Source: a virus
Reading direction: 5' to 3' (one strand)
DNA length: 22,183 nt
IMG/VR virus record: IMGVR_UViG_3300044638_003844
Location: 1-22,183 of that record
Every line of letters begins with the position of its first letter. The first letter of the stretch is position 1. The notes under the pieces are model-generated. The model did no database searches. It was given only the letters and a program-made list of their open reading frames with translations, and was not told where the DNA came from. A program made the position numbers and the translations under genes. Positions 6,707 through 13,564 of the stretch are shown piece after piece.

Positions 6707-7361
6707 ACTTTATAGTGGAGCCGCACCACAGGCGATGAGTCTGATGGGCGCTGGCATTGCTGACGCTTACGCTAACGTGGGCAGAATCGAAGGGCAGGGT
6801 ATGGCTGCGATGGGAGAAGGGATTGCTAAGGGGATTACCAGCGCGGCGTCAGCGGTGGCTGGGTACATGAAAGAGGCCAAGCAACTTGAGGCGCAGAATA
6901 AGTCTTACGAGAACTTGCTTAAGAATTCTTTGGTTCAGAACATGTTATTTCAAGATAAGCAAGGTCCAGAAGGTGTGATTACAGCCAAGGATCAAGCTTC
7001 TCAATTTCTTGCGCAGACTGCTGACATGAAACCGTCTGAGAAGAATATGGTCTATAACATGATCGTGCCTCCGGCTATCGGGCAGTACTACAAGATGCAG
7101 CAAATCGGAGCAGAGCAGCAGGGCATGTTTAACCGGGCCATGGCTGCCAAAAAGCCGCCGCTTGATCTTGGTGGACTGGATATGGCAATTGATTCAATTT
7201 GGAACCCAAAGCCAGCATCGTCGTCAACGCAGCCATCAACGCAGGACACCACAGCACCTGCCACAGATCTCGCCGCTTTTCTTAGAAGTCGAGGCTGGAG
7301 CGGAAGAGGCCCGGTGCCACAAGCATTGATGGATGAATACAATGCAAGTATAGGCCGTTAA
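6690..7361 (+). CDS. Putative internal virion protein, Ala/Met/Gln-rich
   Basis: This 223-residue protein starts MARPRELYSGAAPQAMSLMG. It continues with a Gly/Ala/Met-rich helical region to about residue 60, then a charged helical part to about residue 150. The C-terminal third is Pro/Ser/Thr-rich (about 163-195), ending in LAAFLRSRGWSGRGPVPQALMDEYNA. No enzymatic motif is visible. Composition and its place among genes of the same type suggest a minor component of the ejected inner core. The start lies 17 bases inside the YkgJ-type gene and has no Shine-Dalgarno sequence, so translation may depend on coupling. Function is inferred only from neighbours. Confidence 0.55.
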   Translation: MARPRELYSGAAPQAMSLMGAGIADAYANVGRIEGQGMAAMGEGIAKGITSAASAVAGYMKEAKQLEAQNKSYENLLKNSLVQNMLFQDKQGPEGVITAKDQASQFLAQTADMKPSEKNMVYNMIVPPAIGQYYKMQQIGAEQQGMFNRAMAAKKPPLDLGGLDMAIDSIWNPKPASSSTQPSTQDTTAPATDLAAFLRSRGWSGRGPVPQALMDEYNASIGR

Positions 7362-7372
7362 CTTTTAATACG

Positions 7373-8488
7373 ATGCCACTATCAGACTATCTTCAAGACA
7401 ACATCGTCACTCGCGGCATTCGTCCGCTTGCTGCCATTGCCGATTACTACATGGCAAACAACCAGCAGCCTGTAGCGCCACAGCAGACTATGGCAATGGA
7501 TGCCAATATGGGCTATCCACTCACGCCACAACAGGAAGCCATGTATGCGCAGGCATCTCCTCGTCGAGTTGTGCAGTTGACGCCGGAAGAAATGGCTGCA
7601 TTTAACGCACAGCGCAGCCAGGTTGACACAAGTTACAGCGGTTCTGGTGCAGACTTTGGTGAACCACAAACTGTGCAAGCAGCGCCTGTAGCACCTCAAG
7701 CTGAACCTACGGCACAAGCAGAGCAGCCATTGTATCCAGAGCGAGAGCATGAACTTCGCAGGCAGGAATTGCGAGCAAAAGTGTTGGCTACGAATAAATT
7801 AATGGATTCACTTATTCAAAGAAATCTTGACTATTCGGAAGCTATACAATCCAGTTTTAAAAGAAAACTTGAAGCTCTTGTTGATCCAGAGCAGCTTAAA
7901 TCTTTTGATGAAAGCAATGCCGCTAAGTCAGTATGGGCTGAATTGCCATCATTAAGAAAAGAGCGCGACTTTGTTAAAACAATTCGAGAAGACATATTGC
8001 AGGCTGAAAAGATACAAAAAGACGATCCAACAAATAAAGCTCGGCTTGTTATTTCGCTTCAGACAATTCTTCCAAAGATGATTCAGTCTGCCGCCTCCGG
8101 TGGATCTGACGCAGTTCAGATGCAGGAATTTATGAAACTTGCACCAGAGCTTGTTAATGGCTACGCAGAATATGCTACATCAATTGGAAAAGATCCACTT
8201 TCAAGTGGAACATATTTTCAATGGTTAAATTCAAGTCAGTTTAAAAAGACGGCAGATCCAGAAGCGTTTATTCAAAAGGTAAAAGAAAAATACAACGTAA
8301 TTGCATCTGCAAGAAATAGCGTTGTAGAAGAATTTCAAAACAGAACTTCACCTGAGTGGTTTAGTAAAACTGGAATTAAAGAACTTCCATTGTTTAAGTC
8401 TGACATTGAATCTGAACTTAATAAACAACAGCCAGCAAAACAAATGGCTGCTCCAAATGTTCAATCTCTTTTAGAGAAATACAAATAA
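7373..8488 (+). CDS. Putative internal virion protein with Pro/Gln-rich N-terminus
   Basis: This is a 371-residue protein. The first 120 residues are Pro/Gln/Ala-rich (NNQQPVAPQQ, APVAPQAEPTAQAEQP) and look disordered. The remaining 250 are charged, helical and Lys/Glu-rich. Base use changes with the domain: the helical part, from about 7780, is clearly more A/T-rich than the flanking genes, which may mark a different origin. No catalytic motif is seen. It lies between two inner-core-like genes and its stop overlaps the next start (TAATG), so a virion role is likely. I do not recognise the family. Confidence 0.55.
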   Translation: MPLSDYLQDNIVTRGIRPLAAIADYYMANNQQPVAPQQTMAMDANMGYPLTPQQEAMYAQASPRRVVQLTPEEMAAFNAQRSQVDTSYSGSGADFGEPQTVQAAPVAPQAEPTAQAEQPLYPEREHELRRQELRAKVLATNKLMDSLIQRNLDYSEAIQSSFKRKLEALVDPEQLKSFDESNAAKSVWAELPSLRKERDFVKTIREDILQAEKIQKDDPTNKARLVISLQTILPKMIQSAASGGSDAVQMQEFMKLAPELVNGYAEYATSIGKDPLSSGTYFQWLNSSQFKKTADPEAFIQKVKEKYNVIASARNSVVEEFQNRTSPEWFSKTGIKELPLFKSDIESELNKQQPAKQMAAPNVQSLLEKYK

Positions 8489-10704
8489 TGGCTACAATCC
8501 AAGAGCTTAGTGATGCGCTGATAAAGGCTGACGCGGCTGGCAATACGCAGGACGCTAAGGCTCTTGCTGATGCTATACGTCAAATGCAGTCTCAGCCCGA
8601 AGCAGCCCAAGAGCCTGCCAGCACGACCGGCGACGTTGCCCGTGGACTTGCTCGAGGGATGGGGCCGGTTGCTATGGGTGCCGCAGCTGGATTGGTTAGC
8701 CCTATTCCCGGTGGAGCTGCGATGGGCGCTACGGCAGTAGCAGCAGGACAGCTTATTGGAGATCCGCTGGTGCTTGGCCTAAACCATTTCATGGGCACTA
8801 ATCTCAAGACGCCCACGGAGCTTTTTGGTGAACTCTTTACTCAGCTTGGCATTGATCCAACTAGCACAGAGGCTGGTCGAGTTGCAGAATCCGTCGGCAG
8901 TTCGGTTGCGTCTACTGCGGCTGGGATCGGACTAGGCAACGTGCTTAAAGGCGCTGCATCCGCAACCGCAAAGAAGATTGGCGCTGTGCTTGCGGATAAG
9001 CCACTGCAACAACTTGCATCCGCTACGGCTGGTGGGGCTACGGCTGAACTTGCTAGGTACGGCGCAGAAGAGCTTGGAGCGGGCACGAAGGGACAGATCG
9101 CTGCATCGTTAGTTGGCGGCATTACTGGCGGGTTAACTGGAGCCAAGCTGGCCGGGCTACGGCCAACCGCACGCACAGCTCCGGCAGTGGCAGGCATGAC
9201 AGCAGCAGAAACGGCTCAAGCTGTAGCTGAGGCTGAGGCTGCTGGAAGACTCGTTCGTACATCTGATGTTATTCAGCCAGGTGGGCCAATCAGCAAGCGT
9301 GCGCAGGATTTGCGTGAAGCTGTTGGCGGTCGAGCGGCTTTAGTCAGACAGGTTGAAGAAAGATCTCAAGATGTTCAAGATTTGCTTGGACAATTTGGTG
9401 CAACCGTTGGGGGTGATGCCATTCGTGATGTTACGGCTAACCTTAACAAAACAAGAGCGGCAGAGATTGCCGCAAATAAGAGTGTTGTTACTGGCATTCT
9501 TCAAGACTTGGACAGCACCGGCGTTACAGTGCCAACCACAGGCGCAATCAAAGTAATCGACGATGAGATTAAGTACCTTAATGGTGTAAATGAAGACTTG
9601 CTTGCTCCAGTTACTGCAAGATTAGAAAGTCTAAAGAAGTCGCTTCAGGGCAAGATTGCATCTCAAGTAGACAACAACTTAAAGCTTGTTGGGGACTTGC
9701 TTGAAGAGCCCGGCTTGGCATCAGTCAAGGGATTATCCGGCAAGTCAACGAAGCGCGTGTACGACGCAATTAAACAAGATCTTGGTGATTTCATTGAGGC
9801 AAGTGGACGCGACAGGGGCGCATGGTCATCTGCCAATGCAAACCTGCATGAGATGGCCAAGGAGTTGCAAGACAGTGCACTTAGGGCGGCACTGAATAAG
9901 GGCCAAATCAATCCAGAGCTTGCTGGAAAGTTGCTATTCAGCAAAGCCAAGAGCGAGATTCAACTGCTCTACAAAAACCTTGATGTCGATGGCCGTGCAA
10001 ACGCCCGCGCTGCAATTCTTGAGAACGTCGCAAGCAACTCGATTGACGCTCAATCTAATCAGATTGTCCCAAGGCGGTTCTTAACCAATCTACAAAAGGC
10101 AGAGCAGCAGACCGGCGTGTTCTTCAGTGGCGCAGACAAAAATGCACTTGATGCTACTGTTCGTTATTTGAAGCTTACTTCAAGAGCTGGCGAGTTCAAC
10201 ATCGACCCAGCTACTGGTCAAAGGCTATTGATTCCAACCATAACTGGAGGATTGGCTGGAGCCGTTGGTTTAACTGGCGCTGCTGCAACTTATGCCGGAG
10301 TTTACACATTAGGCCGCGCTTACGAAACGCCAGCCGTTCGCAAACTGTTGCTTAAACTGCCAAAGGTCGCATCTGGCTCGCCTGAAGAGTTTGCCTTGTC
10401 TAAGCGCATTACGCAGGCAATTCAGTCTACCGTGCAACAGCAGGCCGTTAGCGAGATTGAGCGCAAAAAGATGCCGGTAGCATTTATGCAGCAGGCAAGC
10501 AATAGAGAAGCTCTTGGTAATGGTTATGTGCTTTCTGACCCGGTTAACGGCATGAAGATCGTCAGCAAAGATAATGCATCACACAAGCTGTTTGACGGCA
10601 GTGGTAGGCTTGTTGGCGTTTTTGCTTCTGAGCAAGAGGCAAGAGATAAAGCCAACAAAGAAATTGTCACCAGAATTAAGCGAGAACTCAAGCAGGCCAA
10701 ATAA
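8488..10704 (+). CDS. Large internal virion (ejection) protein
   Basis: At 738 residues this is the longest gene in the window. The N-terminus (ALIKADAAGNTQDAKALADAIRQM, spread over about residues 10-34) has a helical repeat-like segment common at the start of large phage internal virion proteins. Residues about 48-95 and 135-230 are Gly/Ala-rich and hydrophobic with small-residue spacing, suited to membrane insertion. Residues 270-580 are long amphipathic helices, followed by another Gly/Ala patch near 585-615 and a polar C-terminus. No lysozyme or transglycosylase motif is seen, unlike T7 gp16. Position and architecture suggest the largest protein of an inner-core complex that crosses the host envelope during DNA ejection. 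Confidence 0.6.
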   Translation: MATIQELSDALIKADAAGNTQDAKALADAIRQMQSQPEAAQEPASTTGDVARGLARGMGPVAMGAAAGLVSPIPGGAAMGATAVAAGQLIGDPLVLGLNHFMGTNLKTPTELFGELFTQLGIDPTSTEAGRVAESVGSSVASTAAGIGLGNVLKGAASATAKKIGAVLADKPLQQLASATAGGATAELARYGAEELGAGTKGQIAASLVGGITGGLTGAKLAGLRPTARTAPAVAGMTAAETAQAVAEAEAAGRLVRTSDVIQPGGPISKRAQDLREAVGGRAALVRQVEERSQDVQDLLGQFGATVGGDAIRDVTANLNKTRAAEIAANKSVVTGILQDLDSTGVTVPTTGAIKVIDDEIKYLNGVNEDLLAPVTARLESLKKSLQGKIASQVDNNLKLVGDLLEEPGLASVKGLSGKSTKRVYDAIKQDLGDFIEASGRDRGAWSSANANLHEMAKELQDSALRAALNKGQINPELAGKLLFSKAKSEIQLLYKNLDVDGRANARAAILENVASNSIDAQSNQIVPRRFLTNLQKAEQQTGVFFSGADKNALDATVRYLKLTSRAGEFNIDPATGQRLLIPTITGGLAGAVGLTGAAATYAGVYTLGRAYETPAVRKLLLKLPKVASGSPEEFALSKRITQAIQSTVQQQAVSEIERKKMPVAFMQQASNREALGNGYVLSDPVNGMKIVSKDNASHKLFDGSGRLVGVFASEQEARDKANKEIVTRIKRELKQAK

Positions 10705-10707
10705 CTT

Positions 10708-10860
10708 ATGCCACTAAAGAAATCCGCATCAGACAAAGCTTTCACCGAAAACCTCAAGCGCGAGATTGGCGCTGGCAAGCCACAGAAGCAGGCTCTCGCT
10801 ATCGCATACAGCGTCCAGCGTGAGGCTGCGAAGAAAGCTGCGGCAGCCAAGCGCAAATAG
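10708..10860 (+). CDS. Small basic helical phage protein
   Basis: This 50-residue ORF (MPLKKSASDKAFTENLKREI, then GAGKPQKQALAIAYSVQREA and a Lys/Ala tail) starts three bases after the preceding stop and ends three bases before the phosphoesterase gene. The GKPxKQALAIAYSxxR pattern recurs in small proteins of environmental phages that I have seen annotated as hypothetical. The tight spacing and recognisable motif make it a real gene. It is strongly positively charged, so nucleic-acid binding is possible but not shown. Confidence 0.75.
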   Translation: MPLKKSASDKAFTENLKREIGAGKPQKQALAIAYSVQREAAKKAAAAKRK

Positions 10861-10863
10861 CCT

Positions 10864-11616
10864 ATGGCGAACATCACACGGAAGTGGCGACGCTTCCTTG
10901 CAGTCAGTTGCAGCCACGGCTTTATGGCGGATCAGGCTGTGCTCAAGGAAGTGCTCCGTTTCCGTGACCGATGGAAACCAGACACGGTGTTGCATCTTGG
11001 TGATGCTATCGATATGACGTGCCTGCGTAGTGGCGCAATCACCAACGACAGCCACGACGCCACGGTTGACCCCGAGGCTGACCTAAACGATGGCCTAGCA
11101 TTTATCTCGGCGCTGAGACCACAGCACTACTTACTCGGCAACCATGAAGCCCGGCTTGTCACGCTCATGAGCCACCCCAAAGCGATCATCTCGGCTCTAG
11201 CGACTCGCGTCTATCACCAGATCCACGATAGGGCTAAGTCGATCAAGTGCAAGGTCTACGACTACAAGCTCAAGACCGGCTTCGTTGGTCTAGGTGACGC
11301 TCTCTTCCAGCACGGATACTTGCACAGCGAGAACGCCTTGCGTGATTCCGCCGAGCGTATGTGTCACGGCAAGTACACCAAGCTTGTCATGGGGCACATT
11401 CACCGTGTACAAATCGCTGAAGGTCGGCGCATTAAAGGGGTGACTGGCTACTCTGTTGGGTGGCTTGGAGATCCCGAAATGGCTGGCTACGCGGAGAATA
11501 GAATTGCAACGACCACCTGGAGTAGAGGCTGGGCGTGGGGCGAATATACTGACAACGAAACACTTGTATGGCTGACAAAAGAAACAAAGGACGGAAGCTT
11601 CAAGCTGCCGGTGTAG
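10864..11616 (+). CDS. Calcineurin-like metallophosphoesterase
   Basis: This 250-residue protein has most motifs of the calcineurin-like fold: HLGDAID (Gly46-Asp47), LLGNHEARL (Gly92-Asn93-His94-Glu95), FQHG (His150) and MGHIHR (Gly177-His178 and His180). Motif I, normally D-x-H, reads Cys16-Ser17-His18 within VSCSHG, so one metal-ligand Asp is replaced by Cys. I recall phage relatives with the same CSHG variant, so this may be a family trait rather than a defect. Likely substrates are phosphomono- or diesters, including nucleic acid ends, but the sequence does not say which. It overlaps the following helix-turn-helix gene by 49 bases. Confidence 0.85.
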   Translation: MANITRKWRRFLAVSCSHGFMADQAVLKEVLRFRDRWKPDTVLHLGDAIDMTCLRSGAITNDSHDATVDPEADLNDGLAFISALRPQHYLLGNHEARLVTLMSHPKAIISALATRVYHQIHDRAKSIKCKVYDYKLKTGFVGLGDALFQHGYLHSENALRDSAERMCHGKYTKLVMGHIHRVQIAEGRRIKGVTGYSVGWLGDPEMAGYAENRIATTTWSRGWAWGEYTDNETLVWLTKETKDGSFKLPV

Positions 11617-11825
11617 AGGCTGACTGGCTAAGTCAACTTGCCAACAACATGAAGATGGAATTTGCGCCACCAGGGTGGTACACGCTTAACCAAGTGGCAG
11701 AACGTCTTGGCATTGGACGCACAGCGGCAAAGAGTATTCTTGCACACAAAAAGGCTTTAAAACAAAAATTCTGCTGCAAACTTAGCGATGGCAGAAACTT
11801 CTACACAATGCACTACAAGTTATGA
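11568..11825 (+). CDS. Small helix-turn-helix protein
   Basis: This 85-residue protein has a basic N-terminus (MADKRNKGRKLQAAG) and then WYTLNQVAERLGIGRTAAKSILAH at about residues 37-60. That segment reads as a helix-turn-helix with an AERLGIGRT turn. It resembles the DNA-binding part of excisionase/MerR-type or sigma-like domains. The C-terminus (KFCCKLSDGRNFYTMHYKL) may form a wing. A regulator of the replication genes downstream is one reasonable guess. The first 16 codons overlap the phosphoesterase gene and the end overlaps the next gene (ATGAG within TTATGAG). There is no Shine-Dalgarno sequence. Confidence 0.6.
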   Translation: MADKRNKGRKLQAAGVEADWLSQLANNMKMEFAPPGWYTLNQVAERLGIGRTAAKSILAHKKALKQKFCCKLSDGRNFYTMHYKL

Positions 11826-12106
11826 GCCCCGAAGAACAAGAACGCCAAGCCATCATCCAACGCGCAAAAGACATTCTGTCCGAGCACTTTGAATGTGGCG
11901 AGATCCTCGTCCAAGCGCAGGATGAGAACGATAGCGACAATACGAACCGCTACGAGGCTGGCTGGGGCAATCGTTTCGCCCGGGACATGCACATCAATCT
12001 CATGCATAAGGAAAGAGTGCTGGAACATTCTTGGATGGAAGAGTGTGGGGATGAGGACGATGACGATGACGAGGATGACGACGACGAAATAAAATCAAAA
12101 AAGTAG
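11822..12106 (+). CDS. Hypothetical protein with Asp/Glu-rich tail
   Basis: This 94-residue protein has a helical N-terminus (MSPEEQERQAIIQRAKDIL), a middle part with GWGNRFARDMHINLMHKERVLEHSW, and an almost purely acidic run at about residues 75-90 coded by repeated GAC/GAT/GAG triplets, ending in KSKK. Acidic tails of this kind occur on DNA mimics and on SSB-type proteins, where they bind partners. The next gene is an OB-fold protein, so a replication link is possible. I do not recognise the family. It is the last gene before a 71-base gap that holds a possible promoter. Confidence 0.6.
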   Translation: MSPEEQERQAIIQRAKDILSEHFECGEILVQAQDENDSDNTNRYEAGWGNRFARDMHINLMHKERVLEHSWMEECGDEDDDDDEDDDDEIKSKK

Positions 12107-12132
12107 TTGCGCGTAGTAGACCAACGTATACT
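12107..12132 (+). promoter_or_regulatory. Possible promoter before the replication block
   Basis: TATACT at 12127-12132 is close to the bacterial -10 consensus. TTGCGC at 12107-12112 could be a -35 element, but the spacer is only 14 bases, shorter than the usual 16-18. It sits in a 71-base noncoding gap immediately after an ORF stop and 46 bases before the OB-fold gene. The -10 match is visible. Promoter function is inferred. Confidence 0.35.
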
Positions 12133-12143
12133 TTGCTAGGCAT

Positions 12144-12162
12144 TCGGTGAATGGTTCACCGA
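12144..12162. promoter_or_regulatory. 8-bp inverted repeat in the leader of the OB-fold gene
   Basis: The arms TCGGTGAA and TTCACCGA are perfect complements around a three-base centre (TGG). No T-run follows, so it is not an intrinsic terminator. It lies 11 bases after the TATACT box and 15 bases before the start of the OB-fold gene. That position fits an operator for a dimeric repressor or a leader hairpin. The helix-turn-helix products at 11568 and 12813 are candidate binders, by proximity only. Confidence 0.5.
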
Positions 12163-12177
12163 TGAAACACAACAAAA

Positions 12178-12819
12178 ATGAAAGTAGCAACAATTGCAGA
12201 TCTAGCGAACTTGGCCGATGGCAGCGTCATTGGCGAGATGCGAGTCACAATCAAGACGGTGTACCCACCTCGTACCGGGCAGGGCAAATTCGGTGAATGG
12301 CGCGTACAGAACTGCGTCATTCAGGACGCAACCGGAGAGGCTAAGGCAAGCTTCTGGATTCCTGATGAGATGAATGATCTCAAAGGGCAAATGGTGACCT
12401 TGAAGTCACAGCCTGGCAAGAAGGGGCTTGATGGTCTTTCAGTTAAGACCAGCACCCACAGTGGAGAAAATGAACTGAAGGTCACAGACAAGGCTGCCAT
12501 CATCGACGACGCAGGCGCAGCCGTAGCAGCCGCGGGCCCACGCAAGCCGGTGCAGGCCTCGTCGCCTGTGTCGCTTACCGTAGCAGACGCCAAGCGTGCC
12601 TTGTTCCAAGCGGCACAGCTCATGGCTGAAGCCATCAAAGCTGCTGAGTGGGTTGGCGGTCAGGCCAGCGTCACGCCTGAGCAGCTCCAGGCTATCGCTA
12701 CGAGTTTGTTCATCAGTGCAGATCGTGCTGGGTTTGCTAAGGCATTCCCCTCAGCGCAGACGAAGCCGGTGAAGAAAGACGAACCCGTTGAACTTGAGGA
12801 GGACGACCTCAAATGGTAA
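12178..12819 (+). CDS. OB-fold nucleic-acid-binding protein, SSB-like
   Basis: This is a 213-residue protein. Residues 1-100 read as an OB-fold of the type found in phage and archaeal single-strand-binding proteins: VIGEMRVTIKTVYPP, then WRVQNCVIQDATGEAKASFW (split around residues 41-60) and LKGQMVTLKSQPGKKGLDGLSV. A Pro/Ala linker at about 110-130 and a helical region follow, with an acidic C-terminus (EPVELEEDDLKW) like the partner-binding tips of SSB proteins. It most likely coats single-stranded DNA during phage replication. The start is preceded by an A/C-rich leader (ACACAACAAAA) with no Shine-Dalgarno sequence. It overlaps the next gene by seven bases. Confidence 0.7.
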   Translation: MKVATIADLANLADGSVIGEMRVTIKTVYPPRTGQGKFGEWRVQNCVIQDATGEAKASFWIPDEMNDLKGQMVTLKSQPGKKGLDGLSVKTSTHSGENELKVTDKAAIIDDAGAAVAAAGPRKPVQASSPVSLTVADAKRALFQAAQLMAEAIKAAEWVGGQASVTPEQLQAIATSLFISADRAGFAKAFPSAQTKPVKKDEPVELEEDDLKW

Positions 12820-12992
12820 AAGCTAAAGACATCTCCGTACTGTGCGGTGTCACGCTTCAGACAATCCTGAAGTGGTGCCGCGAAGGGAAGATCCCTCACC
12901 ACAGGATCAGCGCACGCTGCCTGCGGTTTGATGTGGCTGAGGTTAACGCTTGGTTACAGGCTAAACGCGATGCCAATAAACAGCAGGGCTAA
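12813..12992 (+). CDS. Small helix-turn-helix (excisionase/MerR-like) protein
   Basis: This 59-residue ORF begins MVKAKDISVLCGVTLQTILK and continues WCREGKIPHHRISARCLRFD and VAEVNAWLQAKRD. The order is helix-turn-helix, then GKIPHHRI as the wing and RFDVAEVNAWL as the last helix. This matches the HTH_17 / excisionase-type DNA-binding domain, which recognises phage or chromosomal sites. The start overlaps the OB-fold stop, and GAGGAGG lies ten bases upstream. The end overlaps the resolvase-like gene by 23 bases. A recombination directionality factor or transcriptional regulator is plausible. No integrase is in view, so the regulator role is favoured. Confidence 0.75.
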   Translation: MVKAKDISVLCGVTLQTILKWCREGKIPHHRISARCLRFDVAEVNAWLQAKRDANKQQG

Positions 12993-13311
12993 AGGTTGCC
13001 GCGGCGAGCGCATGTGGCGCGACGAACTCCGGGCTGCTGGCTTCACGGCAAGACGTGGTCAGCAGTTCGCCGGAGGAACGGACTCGCCAGATGTGATCTG
13101 CGAGGAGCTCAAGAATCTGCACCAAGAGGTAAAGTTTGTCGAGAACCTTAACCTTATTAAAGCTACAGAGCAAGCCGAGCGCGATGGTGCTGGTAAAGCT
13201 TGGATCGTAGCTCACAAGAAGAACCGTACCCCCTGGCTAGTGACGATGAACGCTGAGTTGTTCTTTCGGCTACTCAGGGATGGCATGGACGGCCTTAAAG
13301 CAAATACATGA
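12970..13311 (+). CDS. Holliday-junction-resolvase-like PD-(D/E)XK nuclease
   Basis: With the ATG at 12970 the product has 113 residues: MPINSRAKGCRGERMWRDEL, then GGTDSPDV and HQEVKFVE. Glu13, Asp41, Glu53 and Lys55 (E-V-K) fit the catalytic pattern of the Hjc-like and phage VRR/Holliday resolvase group of PD-(D/E)XK nucleases. The following AEQAERDGAGKAWIVAHKK matches their last helix and strand. I rejected the earlier ATG at 12928 because its extra residues lie inside the preceding helix-turn-helix gene and look unrelated. Likely role: resolving branched DNA during replication or before packaging. Confidence 0.75.
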   Translation: MPINSRAKGCRGERMWRDELRAAGFTARRGQQFAGGTDSPDVICEELKNLHQEVKFVENLNLIKATEQAERDGAGKAWIVAHKKNRTPWLVTMNAELFFRLLRDGMDGLKANT

Positions 13312-13517
13312 AAACAGAAAAACTTAATCAAGTGATTTACGCCAGAACAAATAAGATTTTCAAGCTTTGGAGTGAAGGCAAAATATCTCTTGAAGAGAAC
13401 ATGGAAATGTACATCAGAATGATTGAGGGTTATAAGCGCAAATACCCCATTCAAATGGGGGAGATTTTTGCGACACCTGCTTCGCTAAATTCTGACGCGC
13501 AACAGCCTGTAGATTAA
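13308..13517 (+). CDS. Small hypothetical protein
   Basis: This 69-residue protein starts MKTEKLNQVIYARTNKIFKL. It has a charged helical middle (WSEGKISLEENMEMYIRMIEG) and a polar C-terminal tail. No motif is recognised. The start overlaps the resolvase-like stop by four bases (ATGA), supporting translation. A hairpin followed by five T residues lies within its last third, so transcripts may partly end inside it. Its first 12 bases (ATGAAAACAGAA) are the same as those of the nuclease gene at 15110. Confidence 0.55.
   Translation: MKTEKLNQVIYARTNKIFKLWSEGKISLEENMEMYIRMIEGYKRKYPIQMGEIFATPASLNSDAQQPVD
13445..13469 (+). terminator. Terminator-like hairpin inside a coding region
   Basis: CCCCAT at 13445-13450 pairs with ATGGGG at 13455-13460 around a TCAA tetraloop. 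After GAGA comes TTTTT at 13465-13469. The six-pair GC-rich stem plus T-run fits a weak intrinsic terminator on the plus strand. It is unusual because it lies within the ORF 13308-13517. It could attenuate transcription into the helicase region, or the resemblance may be chance. Confidence 0.35.
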
Positions 13518-13523
13518 ACACTT

Positions 13524-13557
13524 CTGCACCATGCAGGGGCGCGACTGCACAACGCGC
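13524..13557. repeat. Two short inverted repeats in the gap before the initiator-like gene
   Basis: The 47-base gap between 13517 and 13565 holds CTGCA-CCA-TGCAG (13524-13536) and then GCGCG...CGCGC (13539-13543 and 13553-13557, nine-base loop). No clear -10 or -35 box and no T-run are seen. The pair may fold as leader hairpins or serve as protein-binding sites. The arms are only five bases each, so chance cannot be excluded. Confidence 0.35.
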
Positions 13558-13564
13558 ACACTTT

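Noticed and set aside
8841-9197. Leftward Ala/Pro/Ser-rich ORF opposite the large internal virion protein
   Set aside because: Its composition is what an antisense reading of Gly/Ala codons gives, and it has no leader or motif.
12144-12162. Inverted repeat as an intrinsic terminator
   Set aside because: No T-run follows either arm on either strand, and it lies between a promoter-like box and a gene start.
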